DNA of 64,000 nucleotides from Mesostigma viride (lineage: Eukaryota; Streptophyta; Mesostigmatophyceae; Mesostigmatales; Mesostigmataceae): the NCBI GenBank assembly GCA_009746045.1, contig RPFO01000065.1, positions 311,071 to 375,070 on the forward strand. Direction: 5' to 3'. The position numbers and the translations under genes are program-made. The notes below the pieces were generated by a model. That model did no database searches and had not been told where the DNA came from. It was given only the letters and a program-made list of their open reading frames with translations. Positions 32,401 to 46,100 of this stretch are shown in pieces (position 1 is the first letter of the stretch; each line of letters starts with the position of its first letter).

Positions 32401-34078
32401 CTAATTCCCGAGTGTAGTGAACTGTAGTTTTCGAAGCTACCAAACAAACAAAGAAAGTGTAAATAAATATTATTTTCCTGTCACGTGTGCAGCTTTCTCG
32501 CTAACAAACAAAGAAATATTAAATCTCTGGCTGAAAAATGTGCTTTTCCTAGCCGTAAGAGCAGTGCATCCGGCTGGGTTATACAGAACAAAGTCAACAA
32601 ACAAAGAATTATTAAATTTCGCAGCCAGTTCAACGGTTGTTCGGTAACCAAACAAACAAACTAATAATTAATTAATTGGGCGGACACAGTAGCACTTTCA
32701 ACCAATAAAACGCTAATGTCTAATTCCGAAGGGCCTTTTGGCTGAACTGAATTAAAACTACCAATGCGAGGGGTGTAGCCCGTAAGGCAGGAACAGCCGT
32801 TGGATCCAACAGCGTGGGAGTCAACAAGTTCAACTACTACTGTACAACAGACTCTCTGCGGCCCATGTGCAGCGTGGGAAACAACTGAACTGAACTGAAC
32901 AACAGACTACCTAACACCCCCCCCACACGTTTAAGATTCTAAGGTTTAAGATCATGAGACTATGGATTTGACCTCTAATATTAGTAGAATTGTATTAGAA
33001 TTTAGTAAACTTAGTAGAATCGAATAAAATAAGTAAGATTATGTAAGATCATGAGCCCTGGATTGGTCGGACCCCCAATCTTAAACGTGGGGGGAGGGTA
33101 TACACCCAACGGTTTCTTACGAGTGCCCACGGAACATCCCCCCGTGTTTGACCCCCCACCATCCACCCACCCCTGGCCCGGTTGGGTCCAACTAAATATT
33201 CTCTGTCGGATAACCGGCGTTGCAGTGTTTTTGTTATTTGACCCTTCCAACCGGCAACAGCCAACAGCCCAACACCGACCAACAACAGTTACAACACCGA
33301 CTCGAGTGAGAGGCTGAGAGCTGTCGAATGCCGTATCTATCTGTACTATCTCTAGGTAGAAGTCCGGGATTGTTGCCTGCTTTATTAGTCACGGAGCCGC
33401 CACATATCAACTCAGAAATTCCAGCCTGAATTGCAGGGAACGTCATTTCCCCATTCCAGACGTATCTCCAATTCTCATTTTGTAAACAAGAATCGCTCTG
33501 AAAAAAATGTTGTCATATCTCGTGTCATATCTTGCGAAATTTCGCTTTACCCTCCATAATCATGACCTGGATGTATCATTGCTGACTATTTTACACATCA
33601 GTTTCCAGGCTCTTATAGCTGACAGTCACCACGCCATGAGTTCAGACTTTCCGCGATGATGTCGAAGCTGAGTCTGCTGAAGTCTCTGCCTAGAAGCTGA
33701 TTAATCAACCCATATGCATGAGATTAGTTTCGACGTCGGTGGCCAGTTTTGTGTACGCAAGTGGGGAAAGCTTGGCCATACCGTACCAAAGCTCTGGTCG
33801 GTCCGGAGTTACGCGCGGCCATGTGCGCTACCGCGGTGGGAAACCGTCGCATTTATGTAATCGGATCTTACCATGTTAGGATACACGGATGGACTGACAG
33901 TCTACGATGAATTTAGGGCACACAAAAACCAACGCGGTCTCTGCCTGCGTCAGTTTGTGGGAGGCGTTAGATGCAGGGCTGTCCGTCATGCTTCGGCCCG
34001 GATGGCAAGGCAATTGAAATGCTGTAACATCTTATAAAAATGTTCTGACGCAATCATAAAAACTGTCTAGCTCGTTTT

Positions 34079-34080
<2 letters not shown>
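32401..34080. other. Intergenic region between divergent genes
   Basis: No gene. Several ACAAACAAAGAA(A)TATTAAAT-type short repeats occur at about 32440-32670. A region with a run of CCCCCCC is near 32920. Both core promoters, for the minus-strand RTX gene and the plus-strand cyclase gene, should lie in 31.57-34.2 kb. No unambiguous TATA box was assigned. Confidence 0.4.
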
Positions 34081-34123
<43 letters not shown>

Positions 34124-34124
34124 T
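34081..34124. repeat. (AAT)n microsatellite
   Basis: About 14 AAT units end 76 bp before the cyclase start codon, so the tract probably lies in its 5' untranslated region or core promoter. Confidence 0.9.
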
Positions 34125-34199
34125 TGTGTGGTTCCCAAAGCTTTGTGGGCAACGCCGGCATTATTCGCGTGCAAACTAGCGGACTCCTAAAGGCAGAAT

Positions 34200-37100
34200 A
34201 TGGCTTGCTGGATATGGCTAGTTTTGCCCCAACTCTTCCTTTGCCTGAAGGTTGCGTCGGCGCAGACAGCGAACAATACTGCGTTTTTTTGCCCGTGTAT
34301 GAGTCGCGAATCCCTAAGGTTTTCTTTCCTGATGCATAATTTTGGCACTCCGCCAAATTCTAAGGGAGCTTTACTACTCAGCGGCGTTCGGCAGGCCGCG
34401 CGTGACCGTGGGGTTCGCCTCACGGAATATTTTCCTGTGCAGGTTTTCAGTGTAAGTGGCTTTCAATGCTTGGAACGTCGTCTCTGCTTGCCGTTGCTGT
34501 GTGTTTTTACCTGGCTACGCAATAGGAGCCAGCAAGCAGCACAGCTAGCTTTTCCAGGTCTTGAGGTGTGCATGTATCATAAGGAAATGCCAGGGTTGCT
34601 AAGAATGCCTATTTTAGCTACGTGGCGGCTCATTATGGTCATTTGTAAGTTGTAGAAGGCATGGGAACTTTGCCGGGGATGGGCTCGGTTTCCGGTGCCT
34701 TCCTTCTTTGTGCAGGTGACGGACGCCACGAATTTTCTGGACGCCGAGGTCCAGGCGGGCACGTCAGGCATCGTGACCACCCTGTACAGCGACCAGGTAG
34801 GGGTCATGCCGCTGCAACGGGCGCTTTACTTGAGCGCATACGGTGGCCATGGTCCTTGTTGTCCAACGGTGATGTGGCCCACACGGGGTGGGGTGTGTGG
34901 CCCACGGTGCATGATGGTGCCCATGGCCCGCCTCCAACACAGGAACAACCGCACACATGTGGGGTCTTGGCAGATCTTGCTGGCTTTACATGGCAGTGCA
35001 TGTGGGTAGTCCTTCCGGTTCCTTCCTACGCCCTTGGGAGGCTGGTTGAGGCCTCACCGCAGGTCTGCTGGGGAGGGTGGGGAAGACAGAGGTGGGCAGG
35101 GCTGTCTGTGTGTGGCAACCGTTTTGGTACAGGCCCCCATGCCCGTGGTTGCGTGGCCATGCCTGTGTGCGCGGTGGGTGCTGGCGTGCACAATCATGCA
35201 AGAACCCGTCCTCCTTGTGATACTGGGCCTTTGACCTTGGCTTCCTTTCCTGTTGGGCGACAAGGGGAAGAGAGGTGTCTGCTGATGCTGGCGTAAACAC
35301 GCCCTTGTGCTGGATTGGGGAAGCTCAGCTAGGATGGCTGCGATAGACACGCCCGTGTGCTGGAGTGGGCAAGCTCGGCTAGGATGGCTGCGATAGATGT
35401 GCCCTTGTGCTAGAGTGGGGAAGCTCGGCTAGGATGGCTGCGATAGACATGCCCGTGTGCTGGAGTGGGGAAGCTCAGCTAGGATGGCTGCGATAGACAC
35501 GCCCGTGTGCTGGAGTGGGCAAGCTCGGCTAGGATGGCTGCGATAGATGTGCCCTTGTGCTGGAGTGGGGAAGCTCGGCTAGGATGGCTGCGATAGAGGT
35601 GCCCTTGTGCTGTCCAGAGTGGGCAAGCTCGGCTAGGATGGCTGCGATTTAGACTCGCCCTTGTGCTGGAGTGGGGAAGCTTTGCTAGGATTTTCTTTGG
35701 CTGGGTATGCGTTGGTGGTGGCGGTGGCCGTCTGTCCCCCCCTTCCTTGTGGTATCATTGCCGGCAAGGCGTGCTCACTGGCTTTGCCGGCACTTGGGGT
35801 GTCACGCACCCTCGCAGCTGCTCCCATCGCTGCGCGCTGCCAATGCGGCGGGCGTCCCCGTCTACATCGTGGGCGGCGCCGACCCGGACCTGCTGGCCAG
35901 CCTTCAGCGCAGCGAGCCACCCACGGGGCCCGTGCGCGCGTCGCTGCGGTGCATCGGCCGCCCCATGCACGACACCACGCGACAGCTGGCGGCCGCATTG
36001 ATGGCTGCGGGCATCCGCCACGTGGAGTGCGTCTCCACCGACATCGGCGACGCGCTTTTCTTTGCGCGCTGCAACTCCATCGTGGAGGCGTTCAGGGCGG
36101 CGGGACTCAGCGGCAACTGGCAGTGGCGCGCCGCCGTCATCTACGACATCCGCCTGTTTGTGGAGGGCCTGGAGGTGTGGTACCCCGACATCCCCGGCAG
36201 GGCCATGGCGCTGGTGCTCATGGACACGGTCGTCTACCGGTTTGTTAAGGCGCGGCTGCCGCGCGGTACCAAGGGGAACGCCACGCTTGTGGTCTACGAG
36301 ACGTCGCTGGAGGCGCTGGACGACATACGGCACGGGCGGCCCGTCCTGGCGCTGGATTCCGCGTACTACACGCAGGGGTACCTGGCGCTGGCGCTGGCGG
36401 CCGCAGAGGTCCAGACGGGGCAGATGGTGACCTCGGACGTCGTGACCGGCCTTGCCATCTACGGGGGAGAGGGCAACCAGGTGTGAGGTGAAGCTGTTAC
36501 TTGACTCAGGGCTCCTGCCAGCAATATGCTGGTTGTCTCCTTGATATGTCTTCTCCTGCTCGTTTCTCTTTGGTTAACTTGTCTGGCATTTTGCACTTCC
36601 ACTCAACGCGGCATTGAACAGACCGTAGCCATGGCATACAGCGGGCCACCACCGGGGATACCCACGGCTCCCACCAAACACGAGTTCCGACCTCCAGATT
36701 CCTATGTACGCTATGTCACGTTTAGATAGATCTCTTTTAGACAATTTTTCCCGCCACGGTCAACGTTAGACAATACAGGATGTGAGCGTTTTCAACTATG
36801 AAGGTTTGCCACTTCAATGGTTGAAGACTGTAATTGGGATATTCAAATGGATTTCTAAAAATATCAGCTCTTGTCTAGGTTTGGTCATTGAAGCACTGTG
36901 CACTGGGTTTCCTCAAGGTTGGGATCAGGTCCACTTGTATTTAACAACTCTTCTATTTGACAACTTTCAACGGGGGCACCCCTAGTATGGTGGCTGGCAG
37001 TGTGGTTTTCCCATGACCAACACGGGGGCTGTGGCCATCCCGGTAGGATGTTTCTGGATGGAGGTGAGCCAACGGGGACGGACATGATGGTGGGCACAGC

Positions 37101-40100
37101 CATGCGGAGGGGGGGGTTGACGCCTTGGCCACTGTGCCTTTGCACCGGCAATGTTGCCATATGTACGGCTGGGATGGACATAAACTTAAACATGCACTAC
37201 TGATGTGGATTCCTTTGACAAAAACGGATGTGTGGTTGCTACAGTCACTGCCGGTGACCGACGAGGTCATGCAGCACGAGGTGTGCCGTGCGGCAGGGAG
37301 CCCCGTGTGCTGGGACCCTGGGGTGGTGCCGGTCACCCCCTCTGGGTGCCGCTGCTTCGACCGGCACGCCGTGCGGTACAAAGTCATCAGCGGCCTGCCC
37401 GAGCGACTGCCGGTGGTGCATGGCCTGTGGCAAGGGATGGCGGACGCGGAGCGCGACCTGCCGGGGTCCACGTTTGACTGGTGAGTGAACACATTGCCCA
37501 CCCAGCACGCTTGTACCTGATTAACGTTACTACCCATATGAACGTGCGACGCAGGTACCTGTGCAGTGCCACCTCTGCTGTTGTTCACAGGGTCCTTTGC
37601 ACAACATTGCTCATGTTGCAAGCGGCATGCATCTGCCTGCATGGTAATGTAGCCGGTTGGGATGTTGTGTCAACCGGTGTGCAAGGCGGGTGGACTTTAC
37701 CGGCAATGTGAAACCAAGTCCCATATCTGACCAGCAAATTATGTTGCACTCTCTCTTTTGCTCGGCTTTCTTTGTTTCAGTGTGCTTTTCCAAGAGAGGG
37801 AACCTACATTATGGGGAGTACAGACATTGTTAGACTGTTTCAAGGCTGGTGAGGAATAGGGAGTGTGCAGTCAGTGGGGATGATCCCAGGCCTGAGGGCA
37901 TTGAAGTTGCATGCTACATACCTTGTCATCCTTGTGCAGGCCTGAGGGCATTGAAGTTGAATGCTACATATCTTGTCATCCTTGTGCAGGCATGCTTCAT
38001 ATCTTGTCATCCTTGTGCGGGCCTGATGGCAAGTTGAATGCTTCATATCTTGTCATCCTTGTGGAGGCCTGATGGCAAGTTGAATGCTTCATATCTTGTC
38101 ATCCTTGTGCAGGCCTGAGGGCAAGTTGCATGCTTCATATCTTGTCATCCTTGTGCAGGCCTGAGGGCGAGTTGAATGCTATATATATTGTCATCCTAGA
38201 GTTTCCTGGCATCCCGGCATGCACCCTTGATGCTTGCGCTTGCGCCCATCAGGCAAAAAGCTTCTAAAATTGTTTAGTTTGGAAATCTGCTCGCAGCTAT
38301 CATGATGAGAGTGTTCACCCTAGTAGATCATAATTGCTCTATTCATGAGTTTCTTGTTCGGATTGCATAACAAGGCATGAGTGCAACACTAGCCAAGGAC
38401 GGTGAAGTCGTGCCTCGGTCAATGTCTGTTTGGACATGCTGGTTGGTCACATCACCTAGGCATCACGTAGTGCGTGGAAGCGGATCGTGCAGGCGAAACA
38501 GGTATTTGTACCAGGAACGAAAGGAATGGGACCTTGCACTTTCTTCACTTGCACTAGATGAACAAAGTGCCTCGCGATGCTTTTCCTTCGCTCATTTCTA
38601 GCAGTTTGGGTTGCCACTTGCCACTGTGAGACACCCAGGCAAGTGTACCAGCAGCAGCAGTACTCCCTGGTGGGCGAATACAAGAAGTTTGTGCGCAGCC
38701 ATCGCTACTACGGCGCCATCACGCTGGACACGCTGCTGGTGGACCTGTCCGCTGAGCTGGCGGCGGCGGTGCAGTCCATCCCCGCGTCGGGCCGGCCGCT
38801 CTACCTGGCGTACGGCAAGGCGGCGCCGCGCGACATGCGCGCGTTCCTGGGCCGCTTCGGCGCGCACAACTTTGTGGGGGTGAACCCGTTTGATTGCGGG
38901 CGGGAGGTCAGCCAGTTCGGAGTCAGCACGGGGTCCCACCACGTGTTGGCCAACAACGCCATCCCCTTTCTGCCATGGACGTGGGAGCTCATGCGGGGCA
39001 TTGTCTCGGGCGTGGTGGGGGACGACTATGCATTCCCCCCCGGCGTGTGGGACTGGCCCATCACGCGACAGGGGGATCCCAACCGCCGCAGGGGCGCGTG
39101 GTCGCTGTGGGTTGCGCGCGACAGCAACAACACGGCGGAGGTGGGTGGGCTGCTCCCTCATTGCCTCATCCGCATGGATGCTGGTGTCGGTGCCTCCCTG
39201 CATGGGTGTGTAGTGCTGCCATTTGTGCCGCCATTCATGCCGCCAGTTGGGAGGAAGCTGTGCCGGGGACGGGCTGGCAAGTGCACGTGCATGCTGGAGC
39301 ATGGTTCCGCCGCGTCTGTAACCGCAGGTTTGCATCTTGGAAAGCCTGAATGAATTCTTCTCTTTTTTTGCGTATCGTGGGCATAGCATGCTCATCACTT
39401 CAAAGGTGTATTGCCCTTCAAGGTTCCTAGGCATGCGTTCAAGCACTCAGATGATACAACTACAGTACCTAGTGCAGTTTCGGAGCAGACCTCTACTACT
39501 GTCAGGCGTGACTTGCATCGCACCCGAGACCCGTGCGCATCGAGACAGGGGTAGCACCACAGCACCTTTCATGTAGGCCACCGCCCCGGTGGAGGCCTGG
39601 TGTCAACCCTGGACGTGCTTACGTGAATGTCCACTGCTGTCACATGGGGGACATCGATTAAAGCACTTGACACGCCGTACTTTCCAATCAAGGCATTTGA
39701 GAAGTTAATTAACCCTTTTTTGTCATCTTTACCTGCTTTTCGTAGTCCTCTACAGCGCTGCCCTTTCCTGGTAGGGTAAGATTCCACGCTGCCAGTAGCT
39801 CAGAAAGCTCAAACCAGGGGCACAGCTATGTAGGCCATGCTGGGCTCAGGGCCAGGGTGGCTAGGATCAGAGCATCCTGCCTCATGGGACGTTAACGTTG
39901 GCACCCATAGCGGGACCCATACTTCCCACACGCCATCACAGATCATGAACGGGATGCTGCCGGTTGTGGGGGAGGCATTCATCCCCCCCCTGGCCCAGCG
40001 GTTATCCACGGACGTGCCGGCCCCCGACCTGCTGGTGCTGGAGGCCTACCACGACCTCATCTCTTCCGCCACCATGGCCATGCTGGCCGACTTGGCCGCC

Positions 40101-43100
40101 CAGAACCCAGTGGGGCCGCCCATCCAACTCGCCACCCACAAGTGTACCGCGACGGACATGCTGGCCCTTGCACGGCAAGGGGCGGTGAAGGGCGAAGAGC
40201 TGCTGCTGGGCTGCATGGATGAGCAGGTGAGCAGGTGGCCCCGTTGGTGTTGAGGATAGCATGGTATCAGAGTTGGAATGGGTTGGTTTGTGTGCGCTGA
40301 TGTACCTAGGTTATGGTGGCAAAATATGACGCACAAGAGCACATGCTGGTGCTTCCGATTTTTCGAGTAGGGAAAGGGCAGGGTACAGAATGGTGCAACG
40401 AAACGTGTTGGTTGGGGCCTGGGGGTGGGGGAAATTTTTTGTACAAATATGGATGTAGGAGAAGTACCTTTGTGAACGGATTTGCACCCTTTCGAGTCTA
40501 GCCATGCCTTTCTTGGCTCTTTTCTAAAGGAATATTCCATGTACATCTCTTTGTGGGTGTGTCTGGTGCACGGCAATGTCCCTGTCTAAAGAATTTGGTT
40601 GGCGTGCATAGCATGCATCCGCTTGGTTGGTGCTTGTTGCTGCCCTGCTCAAGTGGCACGTGCCCTAGAAAGGGACTTTGGAAATATTTTTGAAACAGCT
40701 AGTCCAGTGGATTGACTTACTGTTTTCTGGCTGTGCAAAGTACCTGCGCTAGGAGTGTGCGGGGTAATGCCAAGAAGAAGGCTGCTTGGATTATGGTTGC
40801 CTGCTTTGCTCCTTTTAGCAACAGCATGACAGTTGGGTTGCAAGTGCCTACCCTCTGGTGTGGGCCAGGCACCCTGCACATCATCTGTGGCATGCTAGAG
40901 TTTGCCCTGCCACATGTGCAAGGTTGGGACACGAGCTGCTTGCCCATCGGAATAGGAGCGGGCACTGAGGCGCGTTCACGGTGCAAGGAGCCTCAACAGT
41001 GGCATGGCACCTTTCCACAGGAGCATCAACTGCCACTTTCTTAAGGTTTTGGGCTGTGCAAACCGCCTGGCAGTATTCCATTTGCCTGCTGCATTCGCTT
41101 TTGCAGTTCATGGCAGAGAAATCCATGACAAACTGAGTTGGTCAATGCTCATCTTGGTTATAGGGGTCGTGCACCTGCTAATAATTGCTAGCCCTTGTTT
41201 ATTTTTTCGTGTACACGGTTGGCTGGGGATGCGCTGGGGATGTGCTGGGGATGTGACGTTGTGTGTCAGCCCTACATGAGCACCTACCTGTCGGCCACCC
41301 TGGCAGCCCTGGAGCAGCAGACGGGGGAGAGGGTGGTGGGCGGCGTGGACACAGCACGGTTGATAAAGGCATCGCAGCTACCGCCACACTTCATGCGTCG
41401 CGTGAGCTGTGAGATGGACAACCTCATCCGGGGCATCATGCAAGGCCGCCTGGGGGTGTACTTTCCCGTATGTCATGCGCGACGTGGGTGTGTGGATAGC
41501 GGTTTGAATGCGTCCAGAGGTGCTGTAGTGTGCTCTGGCCGCGGCAGTTGCCGGTTCCCGACTCATCCCAACCCATCGGGGGAAACGGATCCCACGCAGG
41601 GTACGTGCCGGTGCAATATCGGATGGAATGGCACGTACTGCCAGCACAGCACTGCCCCTGTGCTCACCGACCCGCCCCACCCGCATGACGAGGGCCCACC
41701 CGTGCTGCTCATTGCGCTGCTCTTTGGGGGGGCAGTGCTGGGACTGGCGACTGCCGTGGCGGCCGCCCTCCTCTTCCACGCGCGCCGCACGAGGGGCAGC
41801 GCACGCGAGCTGCAGAAGCTGCTGCACAAGCGAGTGCCGCCGCGCGGGGGGGAGTGCATAGCTGTGGTGGTCACCGGTGAGCGCGCAGAGTAGGGGTAGT
41901 GGGAGGTAGGACCTTCCGACGCCTCCCGTAGCATGCACTGTGTCTAGTTGCGCATGTAGCGCTCCTACGACATCCTAGCTGGCCCCTCACATTGGTATCC
42001 CACAAGTCACGGCAAGTGCGTGCGTCCGATGGCACTCGTCCATTGAGGGTACCGGCTGCATGCATGTGCCGCGTGTGGCAGCGGATGGATGCGTCAGCCA
42101 GAGATGCGTGCGGTTGCATGTGCCAGAGATGTGTGCTGTTGCATGTGCCAGAGATATGTGCTGTTGCATGTGCCAGAGATGTGTGCTGTTGCATGCTCCA
42201 GAGATGTGTGCGGTTGCATGTGTCAGAGATGTGTGCTGTTGCATGCTCCAGAGATGTGTGCTGTTTCAGGTTACATGCGCTAGAGTTGTGAGTGGTTGCA
42301 TGTGCCAGAGATATGTGCTGTTGCTGTGCCAGAGATGTGTGCGGTTGCGTGCGCCAGAGGTATGTGGGTGCAGGGGTTGGGTGCTAGCAACGGAGCTGGC
42401 AGTCAAACTGTGCTCTTGTCAACTGCCCAATGGCCATGCAACGATGCCTGCACGGGCGATGCCATCGCGGCCTGTCAGGAGGGATTCCGCTGCAGCTGAT
42501 GGTGATGCTAGTCACTCAACAAGTGAGCATGTGCGAACATCCTGTGTGTCAGCAGCGGGGTTCCTCCCCACATTGGATGTGCCTGGGTCACCATGGAGGG
42601 GAGGCATGAGGTATGGAATATTATGACACTTTCCAGTGTTCTGAGAAAATGCACGGTTGTCTTTCACTGTAGGCAAATTATTCCGAAGTTGTTGCAGCTT
42701 GCAACTGGACACTACCAGAGTATGCCATCCTGCCTGAAACCTGCGACACCCACCTGCATCCTAGTCGGGACCTTGTGCATGGTGTGTGCCCTTCTCTTTG
42801 TGGAACAGATATCGAGAGCTCGACGTTGCAGTGGGAGTGGAACGCGGACGCGATGAACGCGGCGCTGGCCATCCATCACAAGGTATGACGCGATGAACGC
42901 GGCGCTGGCCACCACAAGGTATGACGCGATGAACGCGGCGCTGGCCATCACAAGGTATGACGCGATGAACGCGGCGCTGGCCATCACAAGGCATGACGCG
43001 ATGAACGCGGCGCTGGCCATCGCAAGGTATGACGCGATGAACGCGGCGCTGGCCATCGCAAGGTATGACGCGATGAACGCGGCGCTGGCCATCACAAGGT

Positions 43101-46100
43101 ATGACGCGATGAACGCGGCGCTGGCCACCACAAGGTATGACGTGGGCATGCACGGTGCACGAGTCAACGCATGCTGGTCCTAGTATGCACCAAACCTACT
43201 GTGGCAGCCGCATCCAGGGCCATGCTTTTCTGGGCCATGCTTTCTAAACTTTAACCGCCTTACCTTGTCCTCGGCAGCAGGTAGGAGTCTGCCCTGGCTG
43301 AGGCTCTTGGTCATGGGTGCAGAGTCATTCTGTAGGAGTGGGTAGGGTGAAGCACGCACCCATCTTGACTTGCATTGCTGCGGTGGCGATGTTCCTGCAG
43401 TCTTCATTCACCGACCATCGTGCATCCAGGTGGTAGCTGTGATTGGCTAGGACGCGAGTGTTCACGTGTGGTATTTAGCTGCTTAGTGCTTGGTCTGCCA
43501 CGGCGAGATCGACAGTCTGGCTATTCCCTTTCTCGCGCCCCGCTCGTGCCCATTGGGACACGGGCTTTCCCCCATCACATTTACGGGCTTTGGGGGGAAA
43601 TTGGGAACACTTTCTTTTTTTAGGTCCTCCGCGCCCTCCTCCCCAAGTACTACGGCTACGAGAGCGACACGGAGGGCGACTCGTTCACGCTAATCTTCCA
43701 CGACGCCGTTGACGCGCTGGGCTGGGCCATGGACGTGCAGCGGCAGCTGCTGTTCCCAGGGACGGTTTTCCAGGCACATGAGGCCATGCAGCCAGCGAGC
43801 TGTGTGTCCCTCGATCATTGCACCCACCGTGCAGAGGTCCCGTTGGAGAACGTCATCTGCACCAGAGAACAAGAATGCCTGCTGGATTGGCCACCAGAAC
43901 TGTTAGGGACAGAGGCGTGCAAGGAGGTGAAGGATCCCCTGGATGGGTCGGTCCTCTACCGTGGCCTGCGCGTGCGCATGGGCATCCACATCGGGGTGCC
44001 AGATGCGTGCAACATGCACCCCAACGGGCGCCAGCATTACCAGGGGGAGGTGGTGGAGCTAGCCAAGGCCATCCAGGGTGCAGCCGCATCAGGTGGCCAG
44101 GTCCTCATGTCCATGGTGGCGTGGCACTCCCTGGGCATGCACATGCGCTCGGTCATCTGCCACCACATGGGCATGCATGAGGTGCGTGCTCGTGACGTTA
44201 TGTTGGGGTTAATGGAATGGCACTGTCTCTCTCTCCCCTCCCCCCCCCCCCTCTCTCTCCCCCCCTCGCTCTCCCCCCTCTTCTCCCCCCCCCGCTCTCT
44301 CTCTCCCTCTCTCTCTCGATCCCCCCCCTTCACACACACACGCACACACACATACGTTCTGATTCTTGGTTCGTTTTTTAACGTTCAGCCCTGACATTAC
44401 CTCACGAGTGCTGCCGCTTCTTGCCTTCCATTTCCTCTCCTTTAACCCCTGTTATTCACCAACATTCTACTCGCTACCCCCTCGGCGATTGCCCTCGGTC
44501 TGGCGGTTTTGAGTGTCGGCAGGTGTGTGACCGGCTGCCCCATCTACACATCATGCAGGTGCTGCCCTTAGAACTGGCCAGGCGTGCACCCTTCAGGCCG
44601 CTGACTACCAAGCAGTTCAGCCCATCCTTCTTCGAGGCACCGTGCGCCACCGAGTGCTACCTGACGGGGAAGCCGCCCAGGGAGCCCGTGGTGATCTGCT
44701 TCATGTACGTGGGCCGAGGCAAGGAGCTGAGCAAGGTGCCCGGGTACCAGCAGGCCATCGAGCTGCTGGTGTGGTTTGTGCAGAGCCGGCTGTCCCGCTA
44801 TGATGCCTACGAGTGTGAGGAGAAGGACGGCATGTTCATGCTGGCGTTCCGTTCGGCGGTGAAGGCCGCCTGCTTCGCCGAGGCCATCCAGCAGGAGGCG
44901 ATGGCCCTGCCTTGGCCCCCTCATCTGCTGGAGCAGGAGGCGGCGGCTGAGGTGGTCAAGCTGGCCAGCAACGCAGACGGCACGCCCCGGCTGGACCGCG
45001 TTGTCTTCAGGTGTGCTGTCGGTGGGGACGTCATGGCACTTTGTTAGGAAATAGCACCACGTTTTTTACCTGCGATTGCCGCATGATGATGAAGACGGGC
45101 ATGGTCAAGTGGTTCGACATCTGGTGTTTACCTGCTTGTTGCTTTACTGACATCATTGCGCATGTATCGTCTACACCATAGGCGGTTTACTTGGCTGGGG
45201 GTTGTACTTGCTATTTGCTAATGATGCAGGCAGTTGTGTGCTGTCATCTTGTCAGCCTAATCAAATATGGCCACTTATGGAGCACACCAGAGCCACAATA
45301 CGTTGCAGATGCTAGTCTCAAAGGAATAGTAACATTGCATTGCACGCGCTCTCGGAGGGAAGGCGCGGTAGAGCGTGAGATCCTGGTCTAGAACTACATC
45401 CGTGTGTGCTGCACAACAAGAAGGGGGCAGGGATACCCGTCTTCCCTCACGCCCCGAGGCAAGCCACAGCTGCTGTCAAAGCGACTCACGAGGAGAGTCT
45501 GGCCCTTGCTGTGGATGCACTAAACCCTGAGTATGCGGGAGGAAATGGGTGGGTGCATTGACTAAAGAACTGAGCATAGCTAGTGGTAGTAGGCTGAGTC
45601 ATACTAAGCAGTGATGTTTCGACGGCATTATCTGGCAATGTGCAGGGGGCTGAGGCTCCAGATTGGCCTCTGTATGGGCATCCCCAACGACTGTCGGCCG
45701 CACGTGGCCACCGGCCGTGCGGCCTATTTCGGGCAGGTGGTCAACCGAGCCGCCCGCATTGCTGCCACGGCGGCGCCGGGGCAGACTCTGGCAAACCAGG
45801 AGGTGGCAGAGAGCGCCAAACAACGATCCGAATGCTCGGGCATGACATTTCAAGAACTGGGCGATTTTGGTTTGAAGGTGGGTGTCAAGTTGCTGCTCAA
45901 CCCATTCCCTGTGTGGTTCCGTCCTTCAATGGAGTGTAGCGGGTAGTACGGGCACGTTCCAGGTGCTGGAGGGGACTGGGTTACTATTGCACAAGAGGCG
46001 CTGCATTAAATAGTCTGCATGCCCAGTTTCATTGTGGTACAAATGTATGCACATTGGCCAGGACATGCCCAACCCCTATGTGCTGGGGCCTGCTTCGTGC

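Noticed and set aside
42712-43167. Minus-strand frames with SAAFIASYLVMA-type repeats
   Set aside because: Antisense translation of the same 36-bp repeat.
42893-43183. Plus-strand repeat protein (MNAALAITRYDA repeated)
   Set aside because: It is the out-of-frame translation of the amplified exon-intron junction. It has no start outside the repeat and no continuation.
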